Shown piece by piece: positions 7,503-13,522 of a DNA stretch of 13,522 bases (the first letter of the stretch is position 1; every line of letters begins with the position of its first letter). Where the stretch lies: positions 1 to 13,522 of the forward strand of contig JARKQG010000069.1 of NCBI GenBank assembly GCA_029974035.1, read 5' to 3'. Origin of the DNA: Eubacteriales bacterium (GTDB taxonomy: Bacteria; Bacillota_A; Clostridia; Christensenellales; Aristaeellaceae). A model generated the notes under the pieces. That model made no database searches, was not told the DNA's origin, and worked only from the letters and a program-made list of their open reading frames with translations. A program made the position numbers and the translations under genes.

Positions 7503-9233
7503 TTACTTTTTCTTGGCCTCGTATTTCTTGATCAACTTGATGTTGTACCACTCGGTGTTGTTGAGCTTGCTGGAGGAGTATCCGCCGGCCTTGTACCACT
7601 TCTGGTTGTTGAAGTAGTTCTTGTAGAAGGTGGTCTTAAACACGTAGCCGTGGCGGGCAAGAATCTCGTTGCGGGCAATCCCCAGGCGCTTTTTGGTCAG
7701 CTTTTTGAGCTGGCTGTCGGTCAGCTTCTTGGAGCTGGAGTTCGGGAAGATGTAGGAGTTTTCGGTGGCGCCCGAGTTCGAAGAGCCGGAACCCGAGCCC
7801 GAGGACGAGTTGGAGCCGCTCAGGAGGCCGTACTCGATCTCCATGGACTTGATCAGATCCATGTTGTACCACTCGATGGAGTTGAGCTCCTGGGTGGAGA
7901 AACTGCCGGGCTTGTACCAGGTCTTATTCTCGAAGTACTTTTTGTGCTTGGAGGTCTTGTACTTGTAGCGGTGGCGCGCGTAGATCTCGTTGCGGGCGTA
8001 GCCCCACTTGGACTTGGACACCTTGAGGACCTGTGAGCGGGTCAGCTTCTTGGTGGAGGAATTCGGGAAGATGTAGCCGCTGCTGGTGGCAGAAGAGCCG
8101 GAGGAGCCGGAGGAATCGGACGAATCGTCGTCATCGTCGTCGGTGTCGCCGGTGTCATCGCCGGTGTCGTCGGTGTCGCCGATTTCGTCCCCGATTTCGT
8201 CGCCGGTATCCTTGGCGTCAAGGGCGGCGTTGCCGGTGGACAGCGTGATTGCGGCGGAGCCGTCCAGCGGCACCTCGGTCAGCGTGCCGACGGAGTGCTC
8301 ATACACGTAGGCGGCGTCGCCGAACACCGTCAGCGAGGTGTACAGTTCCGGCGCCATCAGCACCTGGCCGTCACCGCCGGTGAGCGGGTAGAGCGACACG
8401 TCCTGCGCGGTGTAGACCACCACGCCGCGGTTGGTGGGGAAGAAGTCCCAGTCGTAGTCCAGGTTCATTGAGGTGAGCTGGCCCGTCTGAATGTTGTAGC
8501 GGTACAGTTTGCCCTCCAGCCACATGTCGTCGTTGGAGCCCATGGCGTAATTGTCTTCCAGGCTGTGGAAGTAGAGGTAGTCGCCGGCCGCCTTGAGGTC
8601 CTCCACGCCCTTGTCCATCACCAGCTCAGAATTGGAGCCGGAGGTGGTCATCGAGTAGAGCTTGCCGCCGGAGATTGTCAGCGTGTTGCCGCCGGATACT
8701 TCGCGGGTGTAGGTGGCCATGTCGTCGCCCGAGGCGTAAAAAATCACGTCGTCGATGATGACGTATTCACTCAGCGCCAGCGGGCAGACTTCGTCCATGT
8801 CGCCGGCCACGGGGTCGACCACGTTGAGCTTATTGTTGACCAGGCAGTAGAGCATGCCGTCATACCAAGCGGCGTGCTTGACCGATACGCCCGTTTCAAA
8901 TTCGACCAGCGAGGACACCGTGCCGCCGTCGATTTTCCGGAGGGAAAAGGAGGTGCCGTCCCCGGAGAGGAAGTAGGCGTTGCCGTCGGAACCGATGATC
9001 AGGTTCGACAGCGTCTGCGCGGTGAACAGCTTGGCCATGCTGCCGCCGGTGCCGGACAGCGAGTAGAGCGAATAGTTGTCCCCATCCTGGAGGATGGCGT
9101 ACAGCGCGCTCTCCGTTTGACCCACCGTACCGCCCTGATCGGATGTGCCGGTGGCCGCCCATGCGGCCAGAGGCAGAGCGGCCACGAGCGCAAGCGTGAG
9201 GATGACCGCGCCCAACCATTTCAATTTGCTCAT
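7503..9233 (-). CDS. Secreted protein with propeller-like N-terminal region and two YARHG domains
   Basis: The 576-residue product begins with a signal peptide (M-S-K-L-K-W, hydrophobic core, likely cut near A-W-A-A at 25-28). Residues about 35-340 hold repeated short strands with Y-F-L-S-G-D-G, Y-F-H-S-L and similar, which looks like a beta-propeller of the DUF5050 kind. Residues 342-386 are an acidic then Ser/Gly-rich linker. Two YARHG domains follow at about 387-469 and 494-576, each starting Y-I-F-P-N-S-S and ending with an E-W-Y-N-x-x-L-I-K helix. The signature is A-R-H-R at 419-422 in the first copy and A-R-H-G at 526-529 in the second. YARHG domains are extracellular and their ligand is unknown. 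TAGGAGGG lies 6 bases before the ATG. It follows two peptidases acting on D-residue peptides, so a wall-linked role is a fair inference. Confidence 0.85.
   Translation of the reverse strand: MSKLKWLGAVILTLALVAALPLAAWAATGTSDQGGTVGQTESALYAILQDGDNYSLYSLSGTGGSMAKLFTAQTLSNLIIGSDGNAYFLSGDGTSFSLRKIDGGTVSSLVEFETGVSVKHAAWYDGMLYCLVNNKLNVVDPVAGDMDEVCPLALSEYVIIDDVIFYASGDDMATYTREVSGGNTLTISGGKLYSMTTSGSNSELVMDKGVEDLKAAGDYLYFHSLEDNYAMGSNDDMWLEGKLYRYNIQTGQLTSMNLDYDWDFFPTNRGVVVYTAQDVSLYPLTGGDGQVLMAPELYTSLTVFGDAAYVYEHSVGTLTEVPLDGSAAITLSTGNAALDAKDTGDEIGDEIGDTDDTGDDTGDTDDDDDDSSDSSGSSGSSATSSGYIFPNSSTKKLTRSQVLKVSKSKWGYARNEIYARHRYKYKTSKHKKYFENKTWYKPGSFSTQELNSIEWYNMDLIKSMEIEYGLLSGSNSSSGSGSGSSNSGATENSYIFPNSSSKKLTDSQLKKLTKKRLGIARNEILARHGYVFKTTFYKNYFNNQKWYKAGGYSSSKLNNTEWYNIKLIKKYEAKKK
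8076..8210 (-). repeat. Low-complexity acidic / Ser-Gly linker repeat inside the YARHG gene
   Basis: Codons 342-386 of the YARHG gene are built from short degenerate units: D-E-I-G-D-E-I-G-D, then D-T-G-D / T-D-D steps, a run of six Asp, then S-S-D-S-S-G-S-S-G. At DNA level there are imperfect units such as GCCGGTGTC and a tandem CCGATTTCGTC. This is a flexible tether between the propeller-like region and the YARHG domains and a place where slippage could change length. Confidence 0.8.
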
Positions 9234-9274
9234 TGCGTTCCCTCCTAAAAATGTCCGCGAATCCGCGCTTCGTT

Positions 9275-10252
9275 TTAGACGTAAGGATCCTGACAATTGT
9301 TTCCGCGGCCCTGGCGTTCGGTGAGCGCCGCCTCGTCGACGGTGATCAGGCCGCGATCGCAATCGAGGGTGGCGGTAACGCCCAGCGGAACGGTCACCTT
9401 CGGGCTGCAATGCCCGATCATGTATCCGGAGAGCACCGGCTTCCCGCAGGGCAGCACCACGTCCTCGATGACCTGGCGGATGGTGAGGCTCCTGTCCGGG
9501 TATTCCGGCGGGCAGTCCGTGAAGCCGCCCAGCACAATGCCCGCGCATTGGTCGAATTTTCCGGAAAGGCGCAGCGTGGTCAGCATCCGGTCCAGCCGGT
9601 GGACGTACTCGCCCACGTCCTCCAGCACCAGAATCGCGCCGCGGGCGTCAATCTCCCAGGGCGTGCCGTTCAGCGCGGCGACGAGGCACAGGTTGCCGCC
9701 GGTCAGCCTGCCGGTGACGGTACCCCGGCCCAGGGCTTCCACGGGGTGCCCGGGCGGGTTGGGCAGCGGGCCCAGGGGCTCGGCCAGGGTCAGCGCCCGC
9801 CAGAGGCCCTCGCGGGTGAAGGCGTCATAGTCGGGGGCGGCCCACTCGGTGGAGGGCATCGGCGCGTGCATCGTGACCAGGCCGGATTTCTGGCCGTAGG
9901 CGATGTGCAGCGCGGTGATGTCGCTGTACCCGACGAGGAGCTTGGGGTGCTCCGCCGCCAGGCGGTAGTCCAGCCGGTCCAGGATGCGCGGCGCGCCGTA
10001 GCCGCCGCGGATGCAGACGATGGCGTCCACGGCGTCGTCCGCGAACATGCGGTTGAGATCGTCCGCGCGAAGCGCGTCCGCCCCGGCCAGGTAGCCGCGG
10101 GTGCTCCGGCAGCTTTCGCCCACCACCACATCAAACCCCATGGCGCGGGCCGCCGCGACCGCCGCGTCCACGCCGTGCGCGTCCCGGGGCGGGCTTGCCG
10201 GCGCGACGAAGCCCAGCGTGTCGCCGGGCCGCAGCGCTTTGGGCTTTCGCAT
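9275..10252 (-). CDS. LD-carboxypeptidase, peptidase family S66 (LdcA/MccF-like)
   Basis: This 325-residue protein matches family S66, which cleaves the L-D peptide bond of tetrapeptide stems from peptidoglycan (LdcA) or, in MccF, related amide bonds. The full triad is visible: S110 in V-G-Y-S-D, E211 in L-V-L-E-D-V-G-E and H281 in M-I-G-H-C, close to the positions known for Pseudomonas LdcA (115, 217, 285). L-R-P-G-D-T-L-G-F-V-A-P-A-S-P at the start and I-R-G-G-Y-G near residue 81-86 are also typical. There is no signal peptide, so it should act in the cytosol on recycled muropeptides. The ATG lies 4 bases after the M55 stop codon and has no good ribosome site, so translation is probably coupled. 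MccF-type immunity to a peptide antibiotic is possible but nothing nearby suggests it. Confidence 0.93.
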   Translation of the reverse strand: MRKPKALRPGDTLGFVAPASPPRDAHGVDAAVAAARAMGFDVVVGESCRSTRGYLAGADALRADDLNRMFADDAVDAIVCIRGGYGAPRILDRLDYRLAAEHPKLLVGYSDITALHIAYGQKSGLVTMHAPMPSTEWAAPDYDAFTREGLWRALTLAEPLGPLPNPPGHPVEALGRGTVTGRLTGGNLCLVAALNGTPWEIDARGAILVLEDVGEYVHRLDRMLTTLRLSGKFDQCAGIVLGGFTDCPPEYPDRSLTIRQVIEDVVLPCGKPVLSGYMIGHCSPKVTVPLGVTATLDCDRGLITVDEAALTERQGRGNNCQDPYV

Positions 10253-10256
10253 GCCG

Positions 10257-11060
10257 CTAGCCGTTGACCACGAACATCATGAAGCGGAGCACATCCATGA
10301 AGTCGCGGGATTCGTATTCCACCGTCCGGGGGCCGCGGCGCACCGCGCCCGGGTAAAAGCCGCCCTTCCGGGCCGTCGGGTGCTCCCGGAAGGAGACCGT
10401 CATCCGGACCGATTCGGGCATCGGGAACATAAAGCCCTCCCGGGGCATTTCCAGCGCCGCGCGCACGGCGCCCCGGATCATTTTGACCGCGGCGGCGGGA
10501 TGGGGCGAAATGGTGCCGCCGCCGAAGCCGTCCACCACGGGCACGATCAGCGTCACGGGGTTTTGGGACTTCATCCAGTTGCACAGCGCCTGATCCCCGG
10601 TCACGCAGTACACCGGAACCCCCAGGTGGGCGGCGATCAGGCAATTGATGTAGAGCTCCGACGCCGGCTCACCGTTGATCAGGAACTCATAAACGCGCGT
10701 ATTCATGGTATGGGCCAGCGGGTTTGCGTCGCTGCCGACGTTTGAGTGGTAGCCGGTGAACACCACGCCGTCAAAGCTCCCGTCCAGCCCCGCCATCATG
10801 CACAGCGGGTCCGCGCCCCAGCCCCGGAAGATGCGCACGCACTCGGGCAGCAGGTTCGGGTCGATGTTGCGGGCGGAGTCGTGGGCATCCTTGACGAGGA
10901 TTTCCTTCCAGCCGGCCTCCAGCGCGCCCTCGCAGGCCGCGGCAACCTCGCGGCTCATCTGCAGGGCAAAGTGCGAATAGAGATCCCGGCCCTTTTCGGT
11001 TTCATCCCAGTGGGCGATGCCGCAGGTTCCCTCAATGTCCGCGGATATGAAAAGCTTCAC
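10257..11060 (-). CDS. dppA: M55 family D-aminopeptidase (DppA-like)
   Basis: The 267-residue product aligns with Bacillus DppA, a cytosolic zinc D-aminopeptidase that releases D-Ala from short D-amino-acid peptides. Expected metal ligands are D8 and E10 (in I-S-A-D-I-E-G), H60 (in K-D-A-H-D-S), H105 (in T-G-Y-H-S) and E135 (in E-P-A-S-E-L), and the likely nucleophile is H117 (in L-A-H-T-M-N). These match B. subtilis positions 8, 10, 60, 104, 133 and 115. I chose the GTG at 11060 because AGGAAGGA lies 6 bases upstream and the N-terminus then fits the family; the ATG-like codon at 11114 lies in the promoter. It is first in an operon with an S66 LD-carboxypeptidase. In Bacillus dppA leads a dipeptide ABC transporter operon, which is missing here. 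Confidence 0.93.
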   Translation of the reverse strand: MKLFISADIEGTCGIAHWDETEKGRDLYSHFALQMSREVAAACEGALEAGWKEILVKDAHDSARNIDPNLLPECVRIFRGWGADPLCMMAGLDGSFDGVVFTGYHSNVGSDANPLAHTMNTRVYEFLINGEPASELYINCLIAAHLGVPVYCVTGDQALCNWMKSQNPVTLIVPVVDGFGGGTISPHPAAAVKMIRGAVRAALEMPREGFMFPMPESVRMTVSFREHPTARKGGFYPGAVRRGPRTVEYESRDFMDVLRFMMFVVNG

Positions 11061-11091
11061 AAAAAGTCCTTCCTCTCCATGGCATACCGAA

Positions 11092-11120
11092 ATTATAGCA
11101 GAAGGGCCCCGCATTTACAA
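11092..11120 (-). promoter_or_regulatory. Sigma-A promoter of the M55-S66-YARHG operon
   Basis: On the minus strand TTGTAA (11120-11115) is followed by a 17-base spacer and a perfect TATAAT (11097-11092) preceded by TGC, an extended -10. The predicted transcript starts about 25 bases before the M55 GTG. The spacer holds GCGGGGC and CTTCTG, as does the divergent promoter at 11192-11220. Confidence 0.85.
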
Positions 11121-11163
11121 CCACATATTTTGCCCTGCCGTGTCGCGCCCTGTCGAAGCGCGC

Positions 11164-11186
11164 CGCCGCGGGGCAAAACCGCGGCG
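11164..11186. promoter_or_regulatory. Inverted repeat between the divergent promoters, possible operator
   Basis: CGCCGCGG (11164-11171) and CCGCGGCG (11179-11186) form a perfect 8-bp dyad around GGCAAAA. The dyad lies just upstream of the -35 box of the dehydrogenase promoter. GC-rich dyads arise often by chance in this genome and no regulator gene adjoins, so this is only a candidate. Confidence 0.3.
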
Positions 11187-11191
11187 CGGCC

Positions 11192-11220
11192 TTCACAAAC
11201 CGCGGGGCTTCTGGTATAAT
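11192..11220 (+). promoter_or_regulatory. Sigma-A promoter of the dehydrogenase-ATPase operon
   Basis: TTCACA (11192-11197) matches the -35 consensus at five of six positions. A 17-base spacer leads to a perfect TATAAT (11215-11220) with TGG before it, an extended -10. The predicted leader is about 26 bases, with GGAGGGG just before the start codon of the dehydrogenase. Confidence 0.88.
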
Positions 11221-11253
11221 CTGACCAAAGGCCATGAAACGGAGGGGAAGCGC

Positions 11254-12330
11254 ATGCTGCCGGAGAAAATGTTTGCCGTCGTGGCGCGCGACAGGGGCGA
11301 TTACCGCTACGAAGAAGTGCCCGTGCCCAGGGCCGGCGCGGGGGAACTGATCCTTGAAGTCGAGGCCTGCGGCGTGTGCGCGGGCGACATCAAGTGCTAC
11401 GAGGGCGGCGCGCGCTTTTGGGGCGGCGGCGGCAACCCCGCCTACGTGGAACCGCCCTTCATCCCCGGCCACGAGATTTTGGGCCGCGTGGCCGAGGTGG
11501 GGCCGCTCTACGATGGCCCCTTCCGGCCTGGCGACCGCATTGTCACCGAACAGCTGGTGCCCTGCGGCGAGTGCCGCTACTGCCGCGAGGGCAAGTACTG
11601 GCTGTGCGATCCCCACAACGTCTACGGCTTCAAGCATCATCTGAACGGCGGCTTCGCAAAATACGTGCGGCTGCCGAAGAACGCCCGGAACTACGCGGTG
11701 CCGGAGGATCTTCCGCTGGAGAAGGCGATCCTCATCGAGCCCTTCGCCTGTTCGATGCACGCGGTGGACCGCGCCAGGATCGAACCGGAGGACGTGGTGG
11801 TCATCGCCGGCGCGGGCACACTGGGGCTGGGGATGATCGCGGCGGCGGCGCGGCTCAAACCCCGCGCGCTGATCGCCATTGATCCGGTGCCGTGGCTGAG
11901 GGCGCTGGCCCTCAAGCTGGGCGCGACCCACGCCATGGGGCCCTGGACCGAGGACGGCGTCGCGCCCCTCATCGCGGAGATGTCGGGCGGCACGGGCTGC
12001 GACGTGTACATCGAGGCCAGCGGCCACCCCTCGGCGGTGAGCCAGGGACTGCAGCTGATCAAAAAGGGCGGGCGCTATGTGGAGTTCAGCGTGTTCAGCG
12101 CCCCCGCCACGGTGGACTGGTCGCTGATCGGCGACGCGAAGGAGCTGGACATCTACGGCGTCAGCCTGAGCCCCTTCTGCTTTGAGCGGACGATCGCGGG
12201 CATCGTCGACGGCAGCCTGGGCACCGAGGGCATCGTCACCCACGTGCTGCCGATGGGCGACTTTCAGAAGGCGTTTGAGATCAGCAAAAAGCGCGAGGGG
12301 CTGAAGATCGCGCTGGTGCCTGGCGCATAA
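11254..12330 (+). CDS. Zinc-dependent alcohol dehydrogenase, erythritol/L-threitol dehydrogenase-like
   Basis: This 358-residue medium-chain dehydrogenase has the catalytic zinc ligands C42 (in G-V-C-A-G-D), H73 and E74 (P-G-H-E) and probably E162 (I-E-P-F-A-C), and the structural zinc set C104, C107, C110 and C118. The Rossmann motif G-A-G-T-L-G lies at 186-191 and D210 ends the second strand, which favours NAD over NADP. Long stretches (K-C-Y-x-G-x-x-F-W-G, D-P-H-N-x-Y-G-F-K, V-D-W-S-L-I-G-D-A-K-E-L-D) resemble what I recall of the mycobacterial erythritol/L-threitol dehydrogenase group, so a tetritol or similar polyol is the best guess for substrate. The enzyme is cytosolic. GGAGGGG lies 6 bases before the ATG. 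The AAA+ gene follows after 12 bases. No polyol kinase or transporter is in the window, which limits the substrate call. Confidence 0.9.
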   Translation: MLPEKMFAVVARDRGDYRYEEVPVPRAGAGELILEVEACGVCAGDIKCYEGGARFWGGGGNPAYVEPPFIPGHEILGRVAEVGPLYDGPFRPGDRIVTEQLVPCGECRYCREGKYWLCDPHNVYGFKHHLNGGFAKYVRLPKNARNYAVPEDLPLEKAILIEPFACSMHAVDRARIEPEDVVVIAGAGTLGLGMIAAAARLKPRALIAIDPVPWLRALALKLGATHAMGPWTEDGVAPLIAEMSGGTGCDVYIEASGHPSAVSQGLQLIKKGGRYVEFSVFSAPATVDWSLIGDAKELDIYGVSLSPFCFERTIAGIVDGSLGTEGIVTHVLPMGDFQKAFEISKKREGLKIALVPGA

Positions 12331-12342
12331 GGAGGGAACACG

Positions 12343-13440
12343 GTGGACGCCAAGGACGAGATCATATTCCAGCAGCTGGAGGTCATCCAGAAGCTGACCC
12401 AGAACAACCTTCGAAGGATCGCGGACGATCTGTGGGGCGCGCCCAGCCTGGCGCCGGACCGCATCCGGGCGGCGGGCAAGCCGGCCGCGCCCGCGTCGGA
12501 AAAGCCGGACGAGCCGGAAAAACCGGCCGCGCCGGAGGCCGCCGATGCCGCGCCCGCGCCGCCGGTCGAGGCGGAGAAGGAGGCGCAGCCGCCGGAGGAC
12601 ATCGCCGCGCTGAGGGAAGAGCTGGGTGGCTATATCGGCCTTGCCAGCATCAAAAAAGAGGTCGGCAACCTCATCAACATGGTGACCGTCCACAAGATGC
12701 GCCAGGCCCACGACCTGCCCACGCTGGATATGTCGCTGCACATGGTGTTCTCCGGGAACCCCGGCACCGGCAAGACCATGATCGCCCGGCTCATGTCCCG
12801 GGTGTACCACAGCCTGGGCATCCTTTCCAAGGGGCACCTGGTGGAGGTGGACCGCAGCGGCCTGGTGGCCGGCTACGTGGGGCAGACCGCCATCAAGACC
12901 GGCGACGTGGTGAAAAAGGCGCTGGGCGGCGTGCTGTTCATCGACGAGGCCTACGCCCTCAACGGCGGCGGCGAAAACGACTTTGGCCAGGAGGCCATCG
13001 ATACGCTGCTCAAGGCCATGGAGGACCACCGGGAGGATCTGGTGGTGATCGTCGCGGGCTACGACGCCCTGATGGATGCGTTCGTCCATTCCAACCCCGG
13101 CCTTGAATCCCGCTTCAACCGCTACCTGCACTTTGACGACTACTCGCTGGACGAGATGATGGCGATCTTTGAACTGCAATGCCGGAAGAACCAGTACGAA
13201 TTGGACGAGGCCGCCGGGGCCTCTGTCCGCGCGCTGATCGAGGAGACCAACACCAATTCGATCGCCTTTGGCAACGCCCGCGGCGTGCGCAACATCTTCG
13301 AGCGGGTGCTGGTGGAGCAGGCCAACCGGCTGTCGGGGATGGAGTGCCCCACCCGGGAGGACCTGATGGCCATCACCGAGGCGGACGTCGAGGCGCTCAG
13401 GGCGCGCCCGTCGGACGATCCCGAACCCGCTCCCACCTGA
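12343..13440 (+). CDS. AAA+ ATPase of the CbbX/SpoVK (CfxQ) family
   Basis: The 365-residue product has a short helical N-terminus (residues 1-32), an Ala/Pro/Glu-rich linker (about 40-85) and one AAA+ module. Walker A is G-N-P-G-T-G-K-T at 138-145, Walker B is V-L-F-I-D-E-A at 197-203, sensor 1 lies near V-V-I-V-A-G-Y (about 236-242), and the arginine-finger candidates are R257 and R260 (E-S-R-F-N-R). The pore-loop region V-A-G-Y-V-G-Q-T and the lid helices at 320-345 fit the CbbX/SpoVK clade. CbbX remodels inhibited Rubisco and SpoVK acts in spore formation; many clostridial members are uncharacterised, so a specific role is not assigned. The GTG start has GGAGGG 6 bases upstream. It is probably co-transcribed with the dehydrogenase. 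The last 6 codons lie within the terminal palindrome, so its 3' end should be confirmed. Confidence 0.9.
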   Translation: MDAKDEIIFQQLEVIQKLTQNNLRRIADDLWGAPSLAPDRIRAAGKPAAPASEKPDEPEKPAAPEAADAAPAPPVEAEKEAQPPEDIAALREELGGYIGLASIKKEVGNLINMVTVHKMRQAHDLPTLDMSLHMVFSGNPGTGKTMIARLMSRVYHSLGILSKGHLVEVDRSGLVAGYVGQTAIKTGDVVKKALGGVLFIDEAYALNGGGENDFGQEAIDTLLKAMEDHREDLVVIVAGYDALMDAFVHSNPGLESRFNRYLHFDDYSLDEMMAIFELQCRKNQYELDEAAGASVRALIEETNTNSIAFGNARGVRNIFERVLVEQANRLSGMECPTREDLMAITEADVEALRARPSDDPEPAPT

Positions 13441-13522
13441 ATCCGGCCTGAATTGAGCGGCCCGGCGCGAAGCTTCGCGCCGGGCCGCTCAATTCAGGCC
13501 GGATTCAGGTGGGAGCGGGTTC
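13423..13522. repeat. Perfect 100-bp palindrome at the window edge
   Basis: The two 50-base arms (13423-13472 and 13473-13522) are exact reverse complements with no loop, centred on AAGCTT. The left arm begins inside the ATPase gene with its last 18 coding bases, including the TGA stop, and the right arm repeats them inverted up to the last base of the window, so the palindrome may run on. The inner 32 bases (13457-13488) alone form a GC-rich hairpin that could be a natural terminator stem, although no T-run follows. A perfect palindrome that reads back into coding sequence is typical of an assembly fold-back at a contig end. Confidence 0.97.

Noticed and set aside
6354..8036. 560-codon open frame on the plus strand across the MBOAT and YARHG genes
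   Set aside because: It is antisense to two recognised proteins, crosses a terminator and shows no family features.
9234..9274. Small CGCG-GATT-CGCG hairpin with a following T5 between the S66 and YARHG genes, as a terminator
   Set aside because: The stem is only 4 bp and is separated from the T-run, so it would not end transcription.
10257..11060. MccF/DppA pair as a microcin or peptide-antibiotic immunity island
   Set aside because: No biosynthesis, export or precursor peptide gene is present, and both enzymes fit ordinary D-peptide recycling.
11032..13179. 715-codon open frame on the minus strand opposite the dehydrogenase and ATPase genes
   Set aside because: It is rich in His, Arg, Gly and Ala with no domain, and lies antisense to two well-defined enzymes; high GC content gives such shadow frames.
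13457..13488. Inner 32-base hairpin as a proven intrinsic terminator for the ATPase operon
   Set aside because: The stem is strong, but no T-run follows, and everything to its right may be an inverted artefact of the sequence to its left.

Overview
The window comes from a GC-rich chromosome. Gene content points to Bacillota, probably class Clostridia: a WhiA/MurB pair, a DUF2974 (Mbeg1-like) hydrolase, YARHG domains, a DppA-type D-aminopeptidase and strong AGGAGG-like ribosome binding sites. The lineage below class level cannot be fixed from sequence alone. I see no rRNA, tRNA, CRISPR, phage or insertion-sequence signal. Long open frames antisense to real genes are a product of the high GC content.

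Layout, left to right. (1) Positions 1-1189, plus strand: the C-terminal end of the DNA polymerase III delta subunit (holA), closely followed by an AEC-family permease. (2) Positions 1182-1652, minus strand: a free methionine-(R)-sulfoxide reductase of the GAF type, convergent with the permease and sharing a palindromic stop. (3) Positions 1758-2870, plus strand: a DUF2974 alpha/beta hydrolase with its own promoter. (4) Positions 2884-7415, minus strand: an MBOAT O-acyltransferase (AlgI-like), an AlgX/AlgJ-like SGNH protein, murB and whiA, in transcription order from right to left. (5) Positions 7459-11120, minus strand: a second operon with a promoter at about 11092-11120, a DppA-type M55 D-aminopeptidase, an S66 LD-carboxypeptidase, a secreted protein with two YARHG domains, and an intrinsic terminator at 7459-7490. 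(6) Positions 11192-13440, plus strand: a divergent operon with a zinc-dependent polyol-type dehydrogenase and a CbbX/SpoVK-family AAA+ ATPase. (7) Positions 13423-13522: a perfect 100-bp palindrome at the right edge that includes the ATPase stop codon.

Taken together, the middle of the window is an envelope-focused block: surface-polymer O-acetylation, UDP-MurNAc synthesis, the WhiA regulator, and two peptidases acting on D-residue or LD peptide bonds, co-transcribed with a secreted YARHG protein. Most genes belong to known families. The parts that deserve a second look are the M55-S66-YARHG operon, the altered DxHW motif in the SGNH partner of the MBOAT protein, the two divergent promoters with nearly the same spacer sequence, and the terminal palindrome, which I regard as a probable assembly fold-back until shown otherwise. 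I did not find clear evidence for a wholly new system.
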